64,000 nucleotides of DNA from Comamonas sp. GB3 AK4-5 (GTDB lineage: Bacteria > Pseudomonadota > Gammaproteobacteria > Burkholderiales > Burkholderiaceae_C), in NCBI RefSeq assembly GCF_041320665.1, contig NZ_CP166730.1:806001-870000 (forward strand), written 5' to 3'. Shown here in pieces: positions 7,201-16,803 of this stretch. The notes below the pieces were generated by a model. It searched no databases. It saw only the letters and a list, made by a program, of their open reading frames with translations, and was not told the origin of the DNA. How positions within the stretch are numbered: position 1 is the first letter of the stretch; each line of letters begins with the position of its first letter. Position numbers and translations under genes: made by a program.

Positions 7201-10200
7201 ATGGCAGACATAGATCGCCGCAAGGTACAGATAGAGGTCGAGGTGAATGCCACGGGCGCCCTCCAAGGCTTTGAGGAGGTGGCCAAGGCCGGGCGCAACA
7301 TGGCGAGCGAGGTGGCGCAGTCCACCCGAAGGGCGGCCGAAGGTGTCCAGCCCCTGGGGCTGGCGGCCGAGTCTGCCAGCCGTGATATGAGCAGGGCAGA
7401 GCAGTCGATGCTGGCCTCCATACAACGAGCCACCACTGCTTTGCAGTCAGGGGCGAAGGCTGGTGCTGACTTCTACAATGCATTGGTTAAGAAGGGCGGT
7501 CTTGATCAGGACAGGCTTAAGCCATATATCGAGCAGCTGCGAGAGATCGAGGCCTTGCAAGGCCGGCTAAAAGGTTCTAGTGGCTCTGGCGTGAAGCCGA
7601 TGCAGGAGGTAGCAGGCGCGAAGAATGAGCCAGCCGTGGGTGACGTGCCTGGGCAGTTCAAGGCTGGGCAGTTCAAGGACCTTGTTTCCAGCCTGCAAGA
7701 AGGCCAACGCCCGATGAAGGCCATGCTTGAGCATGGCGACCTGCTCAAGAACATGTTCACGAATACCGGGGCCTCTGCCAGGGCACTGGGGGCCCGTATT
7801 CTCGGGCTTGCCAATCCGTATGCCCTTGCTGCAGGTGCTGCGGCGGAGTTGGCCTCAGCCTACAACCAGGGCAGTCAAGAGGCTGACGCTTATGCCAAGG
7901 CTCTCATCATGAGCGGCAATGCAGCTGGTGTCACGGTGGGTCAGCTCGCCACCATGGCTCAGGCCATTGATGGCAAGGGGTTCACCCAGGGAGAAGCTGC
8001 TGCTGCTTTGGCGCAATTGGCTGGCACCGGCCATGTGGCTGCTGAGAGCATCCAGAAAGTGGCAGAAGTCGCCTTGAACCTGGAACGTGAAGCCGGTGTG
8101 CCCATTGCTCAGACTGTCAGTGACTTCGCAGAGCTGGGTAAATCACCGGTAGAAGCATCTTTGCGGTTGACGGAAACGCATCGCTATCTCACGGCCGAGG
8201 TGTATGAGCAGATCAAGGCCTTGCAAGACCAGGGGCGCGAGTCCGAAGCTGCCAAGCTGGCGCAGGAAACCTATGCCGACGTCATGATGGGGCGGTCGGA
8301 CCAGTTGAAGGATCGGCTGGGCTTGCTGGAAAGCGCATGGCGCGGGGTTGGCGACTTTGCTAAAAAAGCATGGGATGCCATGCTGGGGATTGGACGTGGG
8401 AAAAGCGTTGAGGAGCAGCTGGAAAAGCAGCAGCAAACAGTTGAAAACCTGCGACAAGTCCATGAGGGATATGTAGAGCGCTTTGGTGCAGGACGTAATA
8501 ACAGTGGAGCTAAGCTGGCCGCGGCAGAAGCAACGCTGTTTGAACTGCAAGGGCAAGCCAATGATGCATCGGCAAAAGCGATGGGCGAAGCTGCTGCCCA
8601 GCAGCGTGAAGGTGCTCGACTTAGATGGAAAAGTAATGGAGAGCGGTACTTAGATAAAAGCGCTAGGTTGAAAACGGCTTTGACAAAAGCCAGAAGCGAA
8701 GGAAAGGATGCTGGTGCCTCAGAGGAAGAAATTGCGGGTCGCCTTGCTGCAATTCGTGCAGAGCATGCAGGCGCAGGAAAGAATGCTGGCGCAGCCGCTC
8801 GCCGCCAAGGTTCATCCGCAATCCAGAGTTCAAACCGCGCAGAAGTCGCCCTGCTGGATCAGCAACAGCGCAAGCGGGATCTGGAGCGTCAGGCAGGCCT
8901 GGTTTCCGAGCAGGACTATTACGCCCAAAAGCGCACCTTTATTCTTGAAGTCAATAAAGCGGAGGAAGACGGGCTTAGGCAGCAAATCAGCAACCTGGAA
9001 AGCCGCACACGCAGTGGCAAGGCCTCACGGGAAGAACAAAATCAGCTGGCAGAGGCCCGCACCAAGCTGAATACCAAGGAGTTGGAAAGCCAGAACAAGC
9101 TGACAGTCCTTGACCAAGAGGCCAGTGCTGCAGCCAAGCGAAAAAATGACGAGCTGCAATCACTGACAGTGACCCATGAGCGCTACCTGGAACAGCTAGA
9201 TAAACAGGCTGGCCGCCAAGTGGAAACTGCCTGGATGGGGGATAAGCAAAAGGCGCGACTCCAAGGCCAGTGGGCCATTGAAGATCGCTATCTGGCCGAG
9301 CAAAACAAGCTGCAAGACCAGCGCGCAGGCCTGAGTGAGGAGCAGCGCCAACCGATTGATCTGCAGCTGCAACAACTGCAGCGAAAAAAGGCACGCGAAC
9401 TGCAGCTGTATCAGCAGACCTACGAGCAGATGGAGCTGATGCAAAGCAAATGGTCTTTAGGCGCTGCCAGGGCTTTGGAAAATTATGTGGACCAAGCCGC
9501 GAATGTGGCGGGACAGACCGAGGCGCTGTTCTCGCAGGCATTTCGCGGCATGGAAGATGCATTGGTGTCCTTTGCCATGACAGGCAAGGCGGACTTCAAA
9601 AGCCTGGCCGACTCCATCATTACGGAGATGATCCGTATCCAGATCCGTGCGGGCATGGCGAGGATGCTTGGTGGCGAGTCCGGTAGTGGGGGCTTGTTTG
9701 GTAGCCTTTTTTCCGGGGGCATGAGCCTGTTTGGCGGCGGCGCTGGTGCATCGTCGGGAGCGATCAGTCCTATGGCTGGCGGTGGCTCCTATAGCCTGAG
9801 CAGCGGTGCTAGTGGGTTGGGCCTGAAGCTCAATGCCCTGGGGGGTGTTTATGACAGCCCGAGCCTGAATCTGTACAGCAATCAGGTCCACGATAGTCCC
9901 AAGCTGTTTGCATTTGCCCAGGGTATGGGGGTGTTTGGCGAGGCTGGGCCAGAGGCCATCATGCCGCTTAAGCGCGGGCCCGATGGCAATCTCGGAATCC
10001 GTGCTCTGGGGGCGGCGTCTGGTGGGTCTACGACAGTGGTGAACGTCCATACCCCGCCTGGAGCCCAAGTGGAGCAGCGCAGCTCGCGTGATCTCAATGG
10101 GCGAGAAGTTGTTGATGTGTTCATCAGGCAGGCAGTGTCGGAGGTCGCTGGCCAACTGGCATCTGACAGCGGGCAAATAGGCCAGGCCATGAGGGCAAGA

Positions 10201-10218
10201 AAGAACATGGGGGTGTGA
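7201..10218 (+). CDS. Tail tape measure protein, lambda family
   Basis: The 1005-residue product is long, alanine/glutamine-rich and largely helical with coiled-coil stretches (residues ~500-770). Its C-terminal part (ALVSFAMTGKADFKSLADSI, then glycine-rich FGSLFSGGMSLFGGG) is the lambda tape-measure C-terminal domain. The protein sets tail length. With lambda's ratio of about 0.15 nm per residue the tail would be near 150 nm. An upstream in-frame extension to 6907 covers the chaperone T part in another frame and is rejected: the ATG at 7201 follows the T stop directly. Confidence 0.9.
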   Translation: MADIDRRKVQIEVEVNATGALQGFEEVAKAGRNMASEVAQSTRRAAEGVQPLGLAAESASRDMSRAEQSMLASIQRATTALQSGAKAGADFYNALVKKGGLDQDRLKPYIEQLREIEALQGRLKGSSGSGVKPMQEVAGAKNEPAVGDVPGQFKAGQFKDLVSSLQEGQRPMKAMLEHGDLLKNMFTNTGASARALGARILGLANPYALAAGAAAELASAYNQGSQEADAYAKALIMSGNAAGVTVGQLATMAQAIDGKGFTQGEAAAALAQLAGTGHVAAESIQKVAEVALNLEREAGVPIAQTVSDFAELGKSPVEASLRLTETHRYLTAEVYEQIKALQDQGRESEAAKLAQETYADVMMGRSDQLKDRLGLLESAWRGVGDFAKKAWDAMLGIGRGKSVEEQLEKQQQTVENLRQVHEGYVERFGAGRNNSGAKLAAAEATLFELQGQANDASAKAMGEAAAQQREGARLRWKSNGERYLDKSARLKTALTKARSEGKDAGASEEEIAGRLAAIRAEHAGAGKNAGAAARRQGSSAIQSSNRAEVALLDQQQRKRDLERQAGLVSEQDYYAQKRTFILEVNKAEEDGLRQQISNLESRTRSGKASREEQNQLAEARTKLNTKELESQNKLTVLDQEASAAAKRKNDELQSLTVTHERYLEQLDKQAGRQVETAWMGDKQKARLQGQWAIEDRYLAEQNKLQDQRAGLSEEQRQPIDLQLQQLQRKKARELQLYQQTYEQMELMQSKWSLGAARALENYVDQAANVAGQTEALFSQAFRGMEDALVSFAMTGKADFKSLADSIITEMIRIQIRAGMARMLGGESGSGGLFGSLFSGGMSLFGGGAGASSGAISPMAGGGSYSLSSGASGLGLKLNALGGVYDSPSLNLYSNQVHDSPKLFAFAQGMGVFGEAGPEAIMPLKRGPDGNLGIRALGAASGGSTTVVNVHTPPGAQVEQRSSRDLNGREVVDVFIRQAVSEVAGQLASDSGQIGQAMRARKNMGV

Positions 10219-10220
10219 AT

Positions 10221-10577
10221 ATGGAAAAGCTACCGAGCTACGTTCGTATGCTCAAAGACGACGCCGGGGAGCAATTTGACCCCGGCGTTGTTGTTTCGGA
10301 GATGGATAAAGGCCTGGCCAAGATGCGTGTCGGGCAAAGCAGAGTGGTCGTCCAAGTGACGGCCACTTTGTTTTTCAGGACCCGTGTTGATTCACAGGCC
10401 TTCGAGGACTGGTATTTCAACGAAATCCGCCGTATTGGCTGGTTTGACTGGCGCGATTCACGCACGGGACAGGCCCGTTCTGTGCGTTTCAAAGGGGGCG
10501 ATATTGGAAAGTTACTCCCATTGGCCAGCCAGTACGGTAAAGCGCAGCGCTCAGTCACTCTGGAGTACTTGCGATGA
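10221..10577 (+). CDS. Minor tail protein, lambda gpM-like
   Basis: The 118-residue product has the length and beta-rich pattern of phage minor tail protein M and lies at the conserved position after the tape measure. The ATG at 10221 follows the tape measure stop by two bases. In lambda, gpM joins the tail tip below the tape measure. The frame overlaps the next gene by four bases, indicating coupled translation. The assignment rests on position plus fold pattern. Confidence 0.75.
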   Translation: MEKLPSYVRMLKDDAGEQFDPGVVVSEMDKGLAKMRVGQSRVVVQVTATLFFRTRVDSQAFEDWYFNEIRRIGWFDWRDSRTGQARSVRFKGGDIGKLLPLASQYGKAQRSVTLEYLR

Positions 10578-11035
10578 GTAAGTTCAGCGAACGCAATCAA
10601 CGGATCACCAATGGCGTGGGCCATATTGAGCTGCTGGAGGTAAGTAATGCCAGCTTTTCGGGCCCCATGCGCATTGCCAATGATGTGGTGGACTGGGTGA
10701 GTCAAGGGGTCGCCTACATAGGCTTGCCATTCGGCTTCACCTTGCCTGAGGATGTCAGCGGCAGCATGCCGCGCATGCAACTGGCCGTGGATAACGCGGG
10801 GCGCGGCTTTAGCGACGAGCTGGAGCGCTTGCTGCCGGGCACCACCACCATGGCCAAGCTGATCATCGTGGCGCGTGATACGCCGGATCGGCATGAGCAT
10901 GTGTTTTGGTTGCCCATGAGCAGCGTCAGCATCAGCGGCGCAACGGCCCAGGCCACTTGCAGCGTGGATGAGATTACGCGTCAGTCAGCCTGCAAACAGA
11001 TAGCCAATCCATTCACGCTTCCCGGGATCTTCTGA
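10574..11035 (+). CDS. Minor tail protein, DUF1833/gpL-like
   Basis: The 153-residue product matches the DUF1833 family found between the M-like and K-like genes of siphophages, in lambda gpL's position, although lambda gpL itself is longer. Lambda gpL carries an iron-sulfur cluster in its C-terminal domain; here only two cysteines are visible near the C-terminus, so a cluster is doubtful. Start and stop codons overlap both neighbours by one to four bases. Confidence 0.78.
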   Translation: MSKFSERNQRITNGVGHIELLEVSNASFSGPMRIANDVVDWVSQGVAYIGLPFGFTLPEDVSGSMPRMQLAVDNAGRGFSDELERLLPGTTTMAKLIIVARDTPDRHEHVFWLPMSSVSISGATAQATCSVDEITRQSACKQIANPFTLPGIF

Positions 11036-11439
11036 TGGATGCCTGGCAGATAGACCGTTTTGTCGGGATCCCGTATTGCCCTAGGCACATGGACTGCGCG
11101 GATCTGGCGATGCAAGTCCAGGGCGAGCTGTTCGGGCGTGAAGTGTGGGTGGCAAACAAACGCCCCCGTCCTTTTTTACCAGCCGAGCAGGATGCGGTCA
11201 TTTCCACTTACTGCGATCAATTGGCCGACTTGGTCGCTGAGCCGCAGGATGGCGATGCCGTGCTCATGCGTGAGCCTGGAGCACAGATGGCCGGTCACAT
11301 AGGCACTTACTTTTTTGTCAATTACGCACCGCATGTGCTGCATACAGCTACCTGGATGCAGGGGGGCAGCACGTTGCATCGCTTGCAAGATCTGTCCGGC
11401 TTTGGTCTGACAGTGGAGGGGTACTATCGATGGAAATAA
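11035..11439 (+). CDS. Tail tip NlpC/P60-type peptidase, gpK-like
   Basis: The 134-residue product is a stand-alone NlpC/P60 domain. The catalytic cysteine is in MDCADLA (C21), the histidine in AGHIGTYF (H89), and a third polar residue lies near PHVLHT. Lambda gpK carries this domain behind an additional JAB-like domain that is missing here. In tails this enzyme likely cuts peptidoglycan during penetration or matures tip proteins. It overlaps the next gene by 10 bases. Confidence 0.8.
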   Translation: MDAWQIDRFVGIPYCPRHMDCADLAMQVQGELFGREVWVANKRPRPFLPAEQDAVISTYCDQLADLVAEPQDGDAVLMREPGAQMAGHIGTYFFVNYAPHVLHTATWMQGGSTLHRLQDLSGFGLTVEGYYRWK

Positions 11440-14400
11440 GTCGTACACAGATCGACGCTATTTATGACGCCCATGGGCGTTTGGTCATCACGCCGCATGC
11501 GCTGACGACCGAGGGCCAGCGCAATGTGCCGGTGGACCTGCAGCCCGGTGAAAGCCTGGCGTCTTTTCTTGAACGCCATGTTCCAGGCATCCAAAGCGGA
11601 GCCTGGAGCGTAAGCATTGACGGCTCCACAGTGCCATGCGCCATGTGGGCCAGCATCTACCCTCAGCATGGCATGCACATTGCCTGCCGTGCGGTGGTGG
11701 CCAAGCAGGCCGTGCAGCTGGTGGCCATTGCCGCGCTGTCTTATTTCACCATTGGCGCTGGAAATGCCATCTGGGGGATCAATGCCGCAGCCGCACTTGG
11801 GTCTACGGGTCTTGCCGTAGCGCAATGGGGCACATTCGTTCTGGGCTCCATGCTGATCAACAAGGTGCTGGGCCCAAAGGCGCCAAAGGTCGGTGATGTT
11901 GCGGCTGCGCGCCAGGTCTACAGCCTGAGCGGCCAGCGCAACAGTGCGCGGCCCTATGAGGCTCTGCCTGTGCTGTGGGGTGAGATGCGTGTCACCCCCG
12001 ACCTTGCCAGCCAGCCCTATGCCTGGTTTGAAGGGGATGAGCAGTTCATGTCCACCATCTTGCTGGGTGGCGTGAACGTGCACACCGCTGCTGATCTGTC
12101 CATTGGTGACACGCCCATCGCCTCGTTTTCCGAAGTGAGCGTGTTTCACAATGGTTTCAGGGGCATGCCCAGCGTGGCCGTGCCCCTGTACAGCAATGCC
12201 GACACCATTGCCGGTGGCGAGCTGATGGACACAGCGGAATGGGTGACGCGTACCAGCTCCGCTGGTGCTGTCAGCTTGCATGTGGACCTGGAATACCAGC
12301 TCTTTGCCCAGGGCAACCAGGGGCTCAAGCGTGCCTATCTGAACCTGGAGGCGCAGTACCGCGCCGTTGGAGCCTCGGCCTGGCAGAACTTCTTTGCCCC
12401 CAAGCAGCTGAGCAACAACACCACGGAGGCCCGGCGCACCACCTTCAGTAAAACGGTACCCTCTGGTCAGTATGAGGTGCGCATGCGCCACACGAACGGC
12501 AAGAGCCCGGACAAGACCACGCGCCAAGCGCAGTGGACAGCGCTGCGCACCGTGCAGGCAGACGCCACTGATTACAGCCAGTGGGGACGCATCGGCATCA
12601 AGATCAAGGCCACGGGCCAGCTGTCTGGCAGCTTGGACACGCTGCGCGCTACCTACCGTGCTCGGCCTATACCAATGTGGGATGGCGTCAAGTGGGTGAC
12701 GGCCACGACCCGCGAGGAGGGGCTGAGCAACCCTGGCGCCATCATCTTGCAGACCCTGCGCGGCGTATACGTCAAGGATGCTGCGGGCAAGCAAGTGCTG
12801 CAGTGGGGCTGCGGCATGTCCGACGAGCAGATCGACATCGAGGGCTTGAAGGCCTTCATGTTGCACTGCAAAGCCAATGGCTACACCTATGACCGCTGGA
12901 TCACACAGCAGATGTCGCTGCAGGAGTTCTGCGACGAGGTGGCGCTGGCTGGTATGGGGCAGTTCGCCTGGACTGATGGCAGCCGGCCTACGGTGGCATT
13001 TGTTGGAAGTGGCCAGCCCATCAGCGCTGTGGTCAACATGGCCAATATGAAAAAAGCCAGCTTCAGCGTGGACTACACGCTGAGTAACGCGGCGGATGGC
13101 ATTGAATACCAGTACCTGGACCGCAACACCTGGGAAACCAAGACGCTGCGCGTGACGGCCCCGGGCGTGACCACCATGCTCAACCCGGCGCGGGTGACGG
13201 GAGAGGGCGTGACAAGCGAGGCCCATGCCGCCGTGCTGGCCCGCTACCACCTGGCCCAGAGCCTGTACCAGTTCAAGACCATCAGCTACCAGGCGGATAT
13301 TGAGCATCTGGACTATCGCCGCCTGAGCGTGCTGTCTGTGAGTCATGACCTCACGCAGTGGGGCTACGGCGGCCGTGTGATAGCGGCTCAGATCGTGGGC
13401 GGAAAAATCCGCTTGCAGCTCGATGAGCCCGTGCCGCTGCTGGCCACGCCGCACCTGGGTCTGCGCATCCCTGGTGAGCGTGACTACCGTGTGTGGCCCA
13501 TGGTGGCCATGGCCGAGGCTTCGGATGTGGTGGAGCTGGTGGGCGGCTGGCCTGCCGGCGTGGCATTCCCTGGCGATGACCTGGACAACCCTACGCATGA
13601 CACCTTGTGGTGCGCAGACTTCAAGCCAACGCCGGGCTACCGCGTGCGCGTGACCAGCATTGAGCCCGAGCGCGATCTGTCAGGAGCTTCCATCGCTTGC
13701 GTGCCCGAGGGGCCGGAGTTCTGGGATTACGTCCTCAATGGCACCTATGTGCCTGCACCCAACCAGAGCAGTATTCCCCAGCTGGGCCGGCCTGTTGCGC
13801 GCGACTTGCGTGTGCAAGAGCAGGTCAATCTGCAGGGTGACACCGAGTGGTACGAGCTGCACGCGCAGTGGGAGGTAGACGGCGACTATGACCACGCCCA
13901 GGTGTGGGCCGGCCGCGACGGCGGCGAGCTGCGCCTGGTGGATGGCAATGCCAAGGGTAGCCGCACAACGTTCCGCATTGATGGGGCGGGGGAGTGGCTG
14001 GTCGAGGTGCGGCCCTTCAACCCGGGCGGCCGAGTGGGCCAGTCGGCCACGCTGCTGTACATCACGACGATGACCCAGCTGCCACCGCGCAACCCTGGGG
14101 CGTTTGCGGTGCTGCAGGTGGATGGCGGCCTGCGCCGCTTTGTGTGGTCCTACTCGGGCGACAAGCCTGCCGCGCTGGCAGGAGTGCAGATCCGCTATCT
14201 GCCGGGTGATGTTCCGCTGAATCTGACCAACTGGGACAGCATGCGCCCCCTGGGGGCTGCGGATGATGTCTACACCGCCCAGTTTGAAACAACCAAGCCG
14301 GATGCCGGCCAGTGGACCTTTGGGCTGCGTGCAGTCAATACAGCAGGGCAACTGGCCGAGGGCGTGGTGCGCACCGTGGTGCAGCTGGATGTGGTGTTTG

Positions 14401-16796
14401 ATGACATCTTCCAGCCGGACCTGACGCCGCCGCCCATGGCTACCGGCTTTGCAGTGGCGGCCGCACTCACCACGGCCACGCTGCAGACAGCGATGCCTGT
14501 GTATGAGCAAGGCCATGGCCACGCCAGCACCAACTTCTATGTGGCAGAGGTCACGGCGGCAGTTCCGAATCCTGGGTTTGCTGCTGCGCGCCTGGCGGCT
14601 GCAGGGCCTGAGCACGTTGCCTCGGCCGCTGTGGACCTGGGCAAGACCTACCGTTTCTGGGCCAAGTGGAAGACGGTGGACGGCGTGGAGTCGCTGCAGC
14701 CTGCAGGCCCCGTCACCCTGACGGTGGGCAAGGTTGGCAATAGCGACCTGGGCCCGCTGGTGGTGGAAGCTGGCAACCTGGCCAACAACGCGGTGACGGC
14801 TACCAAGCTGGCGACCCAGGCCGTGGATGCAACCAAGTTCGCGGCTGGTATCGAGCCTGTGGGGATCATTGCAAGCGGGGCCCTGCCCACGGTCAAGAGC
14901 ACCAGCACCATCGTCTACGGCGGCAAGCTGTACCGCTGGAACGGGACCAAGTACACAGCAGAGACAGCGGCAGTCGATGTGGCTGGGCAGCTCACAGATG
15001 CTCAGCTTGCCGCCATTAGCGCTGCCAAGCTCACAGGGCAGATCGTGGGCACGCAGATCACGGACGGAGCTATCAGCACGCCCAAGATTGCGGCCGGTGC
15101 TGTGAGTGCAAACCAGATCGCCGCAGGTGCGGTGGTGGCGGGGAAGCTGGCGGCCAACGCAGTGACGGCAGTGACCATTGCTGCAGGCGCGGTTACGGCC
15201 GGAAAGATCGCTGCCAAGGCGGTGACAGCAAACGAGCTGGCGGCCAACTCGGTGACTGCCGCAGCGATTGCAGCAGGCGCCGTGCGTGCTGAGCAGATTG
15301 CGGCAGGGGCTATCTCGGCCAGCAAGATGCTGGTGTCTGACACATCAACACTTGTGCCTGATCCTGAGTACCAGGACATTGCGATGTGGTCACCGCACTC
15401 TAGAGGCGCGATTTCGTTCAAATTGAATGAGCCTAACGCATCTGCAGGAACCATCAGCAAGTCTGTATTGAGGATAGATAAGGCTTACGAGGCTGCGACG
15501 ACCTGGGGCGGAGGCTCGTGCACTTTATTCGCAGTAGCACCTGGGTCGGAATATGTGCTGAGAACTAATATCTATGTTCCTGCTGCTGCGATGGTTAAAG
15601 TCCGAATCTCTTTCCGTACACCAGCAAACGTACAGAGAGATTTCGACTATGACTTCACAACCACGGGGTCAAGCTGGAACTCGATAGAGCACACAGCGAA
15701 GACGTCTAGCGTAGAGTCTTCAGCGTTCGTGAGTGTGTTTATAAGAGTAGACAGCGCAGCAAACTATCTCTTTGTCGGGAAGCTGCGCTTCAGCGAAGCT
15801 ATGGCAGGGACGCTGATCGTGGACGGCGCAATAACGGCCACAAAGATTGCAGCAAATGCCATCGCTGTGGGCACGGCCGCTATCCAGAACGGTGCCATCA
15901 TCAACGCCATGATCGGCAATCTGGCAGCAGACAAGATCACGGCAGGGGTGTTGGCAGCTGCGCGCATTGCTGCAGGCTCCATCGATGTCACCAAACTGGC
16001 CGCCAACTCTGTGACTGCCACACAGCTTGCTGCCAACGCGGTCACGGCCGGAAAGATCGCGGCCAATGCAGTGACGGCCGCAACCATTGCCGCAGGCGCA
16101 ATCACAGCTGCAAAGCTGGCAGCCAAAGCGGTTACGGCCGACAAGATGGATGTGACCATGCTGTCCGCAGTTGCGGCAAATATGGGCACGCTTACTGCCG
16201 GCCGTATTCAGAACACGGCCAATACAACATTTATCGACCTGAATGCATCCGGTGCGAAACGGGCAATCCAGTTTGGAAACGATCTTGTTTACTCCGAGTC
16301 TGGTGGGCTTGTTATTAATAAGCTTGGCGTTATTGATACGCTTCAACTAGCTGGTGGGGCTATTACTTCAATTGCAACAAGAGTCAAAGGGAATATTGCT
16401 TTTTACGTTTCAACAAGCAGAATTCTCGATGATTTTAGTTTTGATGGAAAATATGCGAATTTTATTTACCTTTCATGGATTGGGGCGATAAGATCAAATG
16501 CAATTCGCTTATATGTCAGTGACGGAGGTGATTCTTCCTATTGGGGAGACTTTACATCTGAATTTGTCTTTGCACGAATAACTGGTATCCCATATATAGG
16601 TTCCGAAAAGTCTGGCTACGAATTCTCGATCGGTGTTTATAGTGGAATGAATTTTCCTTATACATCTCCGGTTCATCCGCTGCCTGCAGGAACAACCCGC
16701 GTTGTTCTCCGTATGGAGGCGATGAGCAGATCCGCGCCTGAAGGCTATAGAAGCATTAATGACGTTAGAGTGAACCTTCTTTCTATTAAAAGATAA
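11430..16796 (+). CDS. Tail tip/host-specificity protein, gpI-gpJ-like
   Basis: A 1788-residue central tip protein. Residues ~1-160 resemble gpI, with a hydrophobic pair around 85-150; residues ~160-800 are the J-type tip core. Fibronectin-like domains follow (~800-1110). Eight 10-residue repeats lie at 1220-1299, a jelly-roll-like insertion at ~1301-1465, five more repeats at 1523-1572, and a C-terminal tip to 1788. J contacts the receptor, so it should set the killing spectrum. DNA for the jelly-roll and the last ~200 codons is clearly AT-richer than the rest, a sign of exchange between phages. Confidence 0.88.
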   Translation: MEISRTQIDAIYDAHGRLVITPHALTTEGQRNVPVDLQPGESLASFLERHVPGIQSGAWSVSIDGSTVPCAMWASIYPQHGMHIACRAVVAKQAVQLVAIAALSYFTIGAGNAIWGINAAAALGSTGLAVAQWGTFVLGSMLINKVLGPKAPKVGDVAAARQVYSLSGQRNSARPYEALPVLWGEMRVTPDLASQPYAWFEGDEQFMSTILLGGVNVHTAADLSIGDTPIASFSEVSVFHNGFRGMPSVAVPLYSNADTIAGGELMDTAEWVTRTSSAGAVSLHVDLEYQLFAQGNQGLKRAYLNLEAQYRAVGASAWQNFFAPKQLSNNTTEARRTTFSKTVPSGQYEVRMRHTNGKSPDKTTRQAQWTALRTVQADATDYSQWGRIGIKIKATGQLSGSLDTLRATYRARPIPMWDGVKWVTATTREEGLSNPGAIILQTLRGVYVKDAAGKQVLQWGCGMSDEQIDIEGLKAFMLHCKANGYTYDRWITQQMSLQEFCDEVALAGMGQFAWTDGSRPTVAFVGSGQPISAVVNMANMKKASFSVDYTLSNAADGIEYQYLDRNTWETKTLRVTAPGVTTMLNPARVTGEGVTSEAHAAVLARYHLAQSLYQFKTISYQADIEHLDYRRLSVLSVSHDLTQWGYGGRVIAAQIVGGKIRLQLDEPVPLLATPHLGLRIPGERDYRVWPMVAMAEASDVVELVGGWPAGVAFPGDDLDNPTHDTLWCADFKPTPGYRVRVTSIEPERDLSGASIACVPEGPEFWDYVLNGTYVPAPNQSSIPQLGRPVARDLRVQEQVNLQGDTEWYELHAQWEVDGDYDHAQVWAGRDGGELRLVDGNAKGSRTTFRIDGAGEWLVEVRPFNPGGRVGQSATLLYITTMTQLPPRNPGAFAVLQVDGGLRRFVWSYSGDKPAALAGVQIRYLPGDVPLNLTNWDSMRPLGAADDVYTAQFETTKPDAGQWTFGLRAVNTAGQLAEGVVRTVVQLDVVFDDIFQPDLTPPPMATGFAVAAALTTATLQTAMPVYEQGHGHASTNFYVAEVTAAVPNPGFAAARLAAAGPEHVASAAVDLGKTYRFWAKWKTVDGVESLQPAGPVTLTVGKVGNSDLGPLVVEAGNLANNAVTATKLATQAVDATKFAAGIEPVGIIASGALPTVKSTSTIVYGGKLYRWNGTKYTAETAAVDVAGQLTDAQLAAISAAKLTGQIVGTQITDGAISTPKIAAGAVSANQIAAGAVVAGKLAANAVTAVTIAAGAVTAGKIAAKAVTANELAANSVTAAAIAAGAVRAEQIAAGAISASKMLVSDTSTLVPDPEYQDIAMWSPHSRGAISFKLNEPNASAGTISKSVLRIDKAYEAATTWGGGSCTLFAVAPGSEYVLRTNIYVPAAAMVKVRISFRTPANVQRDFDYDFTTTGSSWNSIEHTAKTSSVESSAFVSVFIRVDSAANYLFVGKLRFSEAMAGTLIVDGAITATKIAANAIAVGTAAIQNGAIINAMIGNLAADKITAGVLAAARIAAGSIDVTKLAANSVTATQLAANAVTAGKIAANAVTAATIAAGAITAAKLAAKAVTADKMDVTMLSAVAANMGTLTAGRIQNTANTTFIDLNASGAKRAIQFGNDLVYSESGGLVINKLGVIDTLQLAGGAITSIATRVKGNIAFYVSTSRILDDFSFDGKYANFIYLSWIGAIRSNAIRLYVSDGGDSSYWGDFTSEFVFARITGIPYIGSEKSGYEFSIGVYSGMNFPYTSPVHPLPAGTTRVVLRMEAMSRSAPEGYRSINDVRVNLLSIKR
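15087..15326 (+). repeat. Eight 30-bp (10-residue) coding repeats in the J-like gene
   Basis: Exactly 240 bases encode eight copies of the consensus (I/L)AA(G/N/K)A(V/I)TA followed by two variable residues. The repeats probably form a regular stalk-like fold in the tip fibre. Confidence 0.85.
15996..16145 (+). repeat. Five 30-bp coding repeats, second block
   Basis: 150 bases encode five more copies of the same 10-residue motif, after a domain that breaks the repeat series. High similarity between the blocks could promote recombination that removes or swaps the intervening domain. Confidence 0.85.
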
Positions 16797-16803
16797 GGCT
16801 GAT

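Noticed and set aside
11424..13598. Long minus-strand open frame (724 codons) opposite the J-like gene
   Set aside because: It lies fully antisense to a well-supported tip protein gene; long antisense frames are common in high-GC coding DNA, and its histidine/glutamine/glycine-rich product resembles no family.
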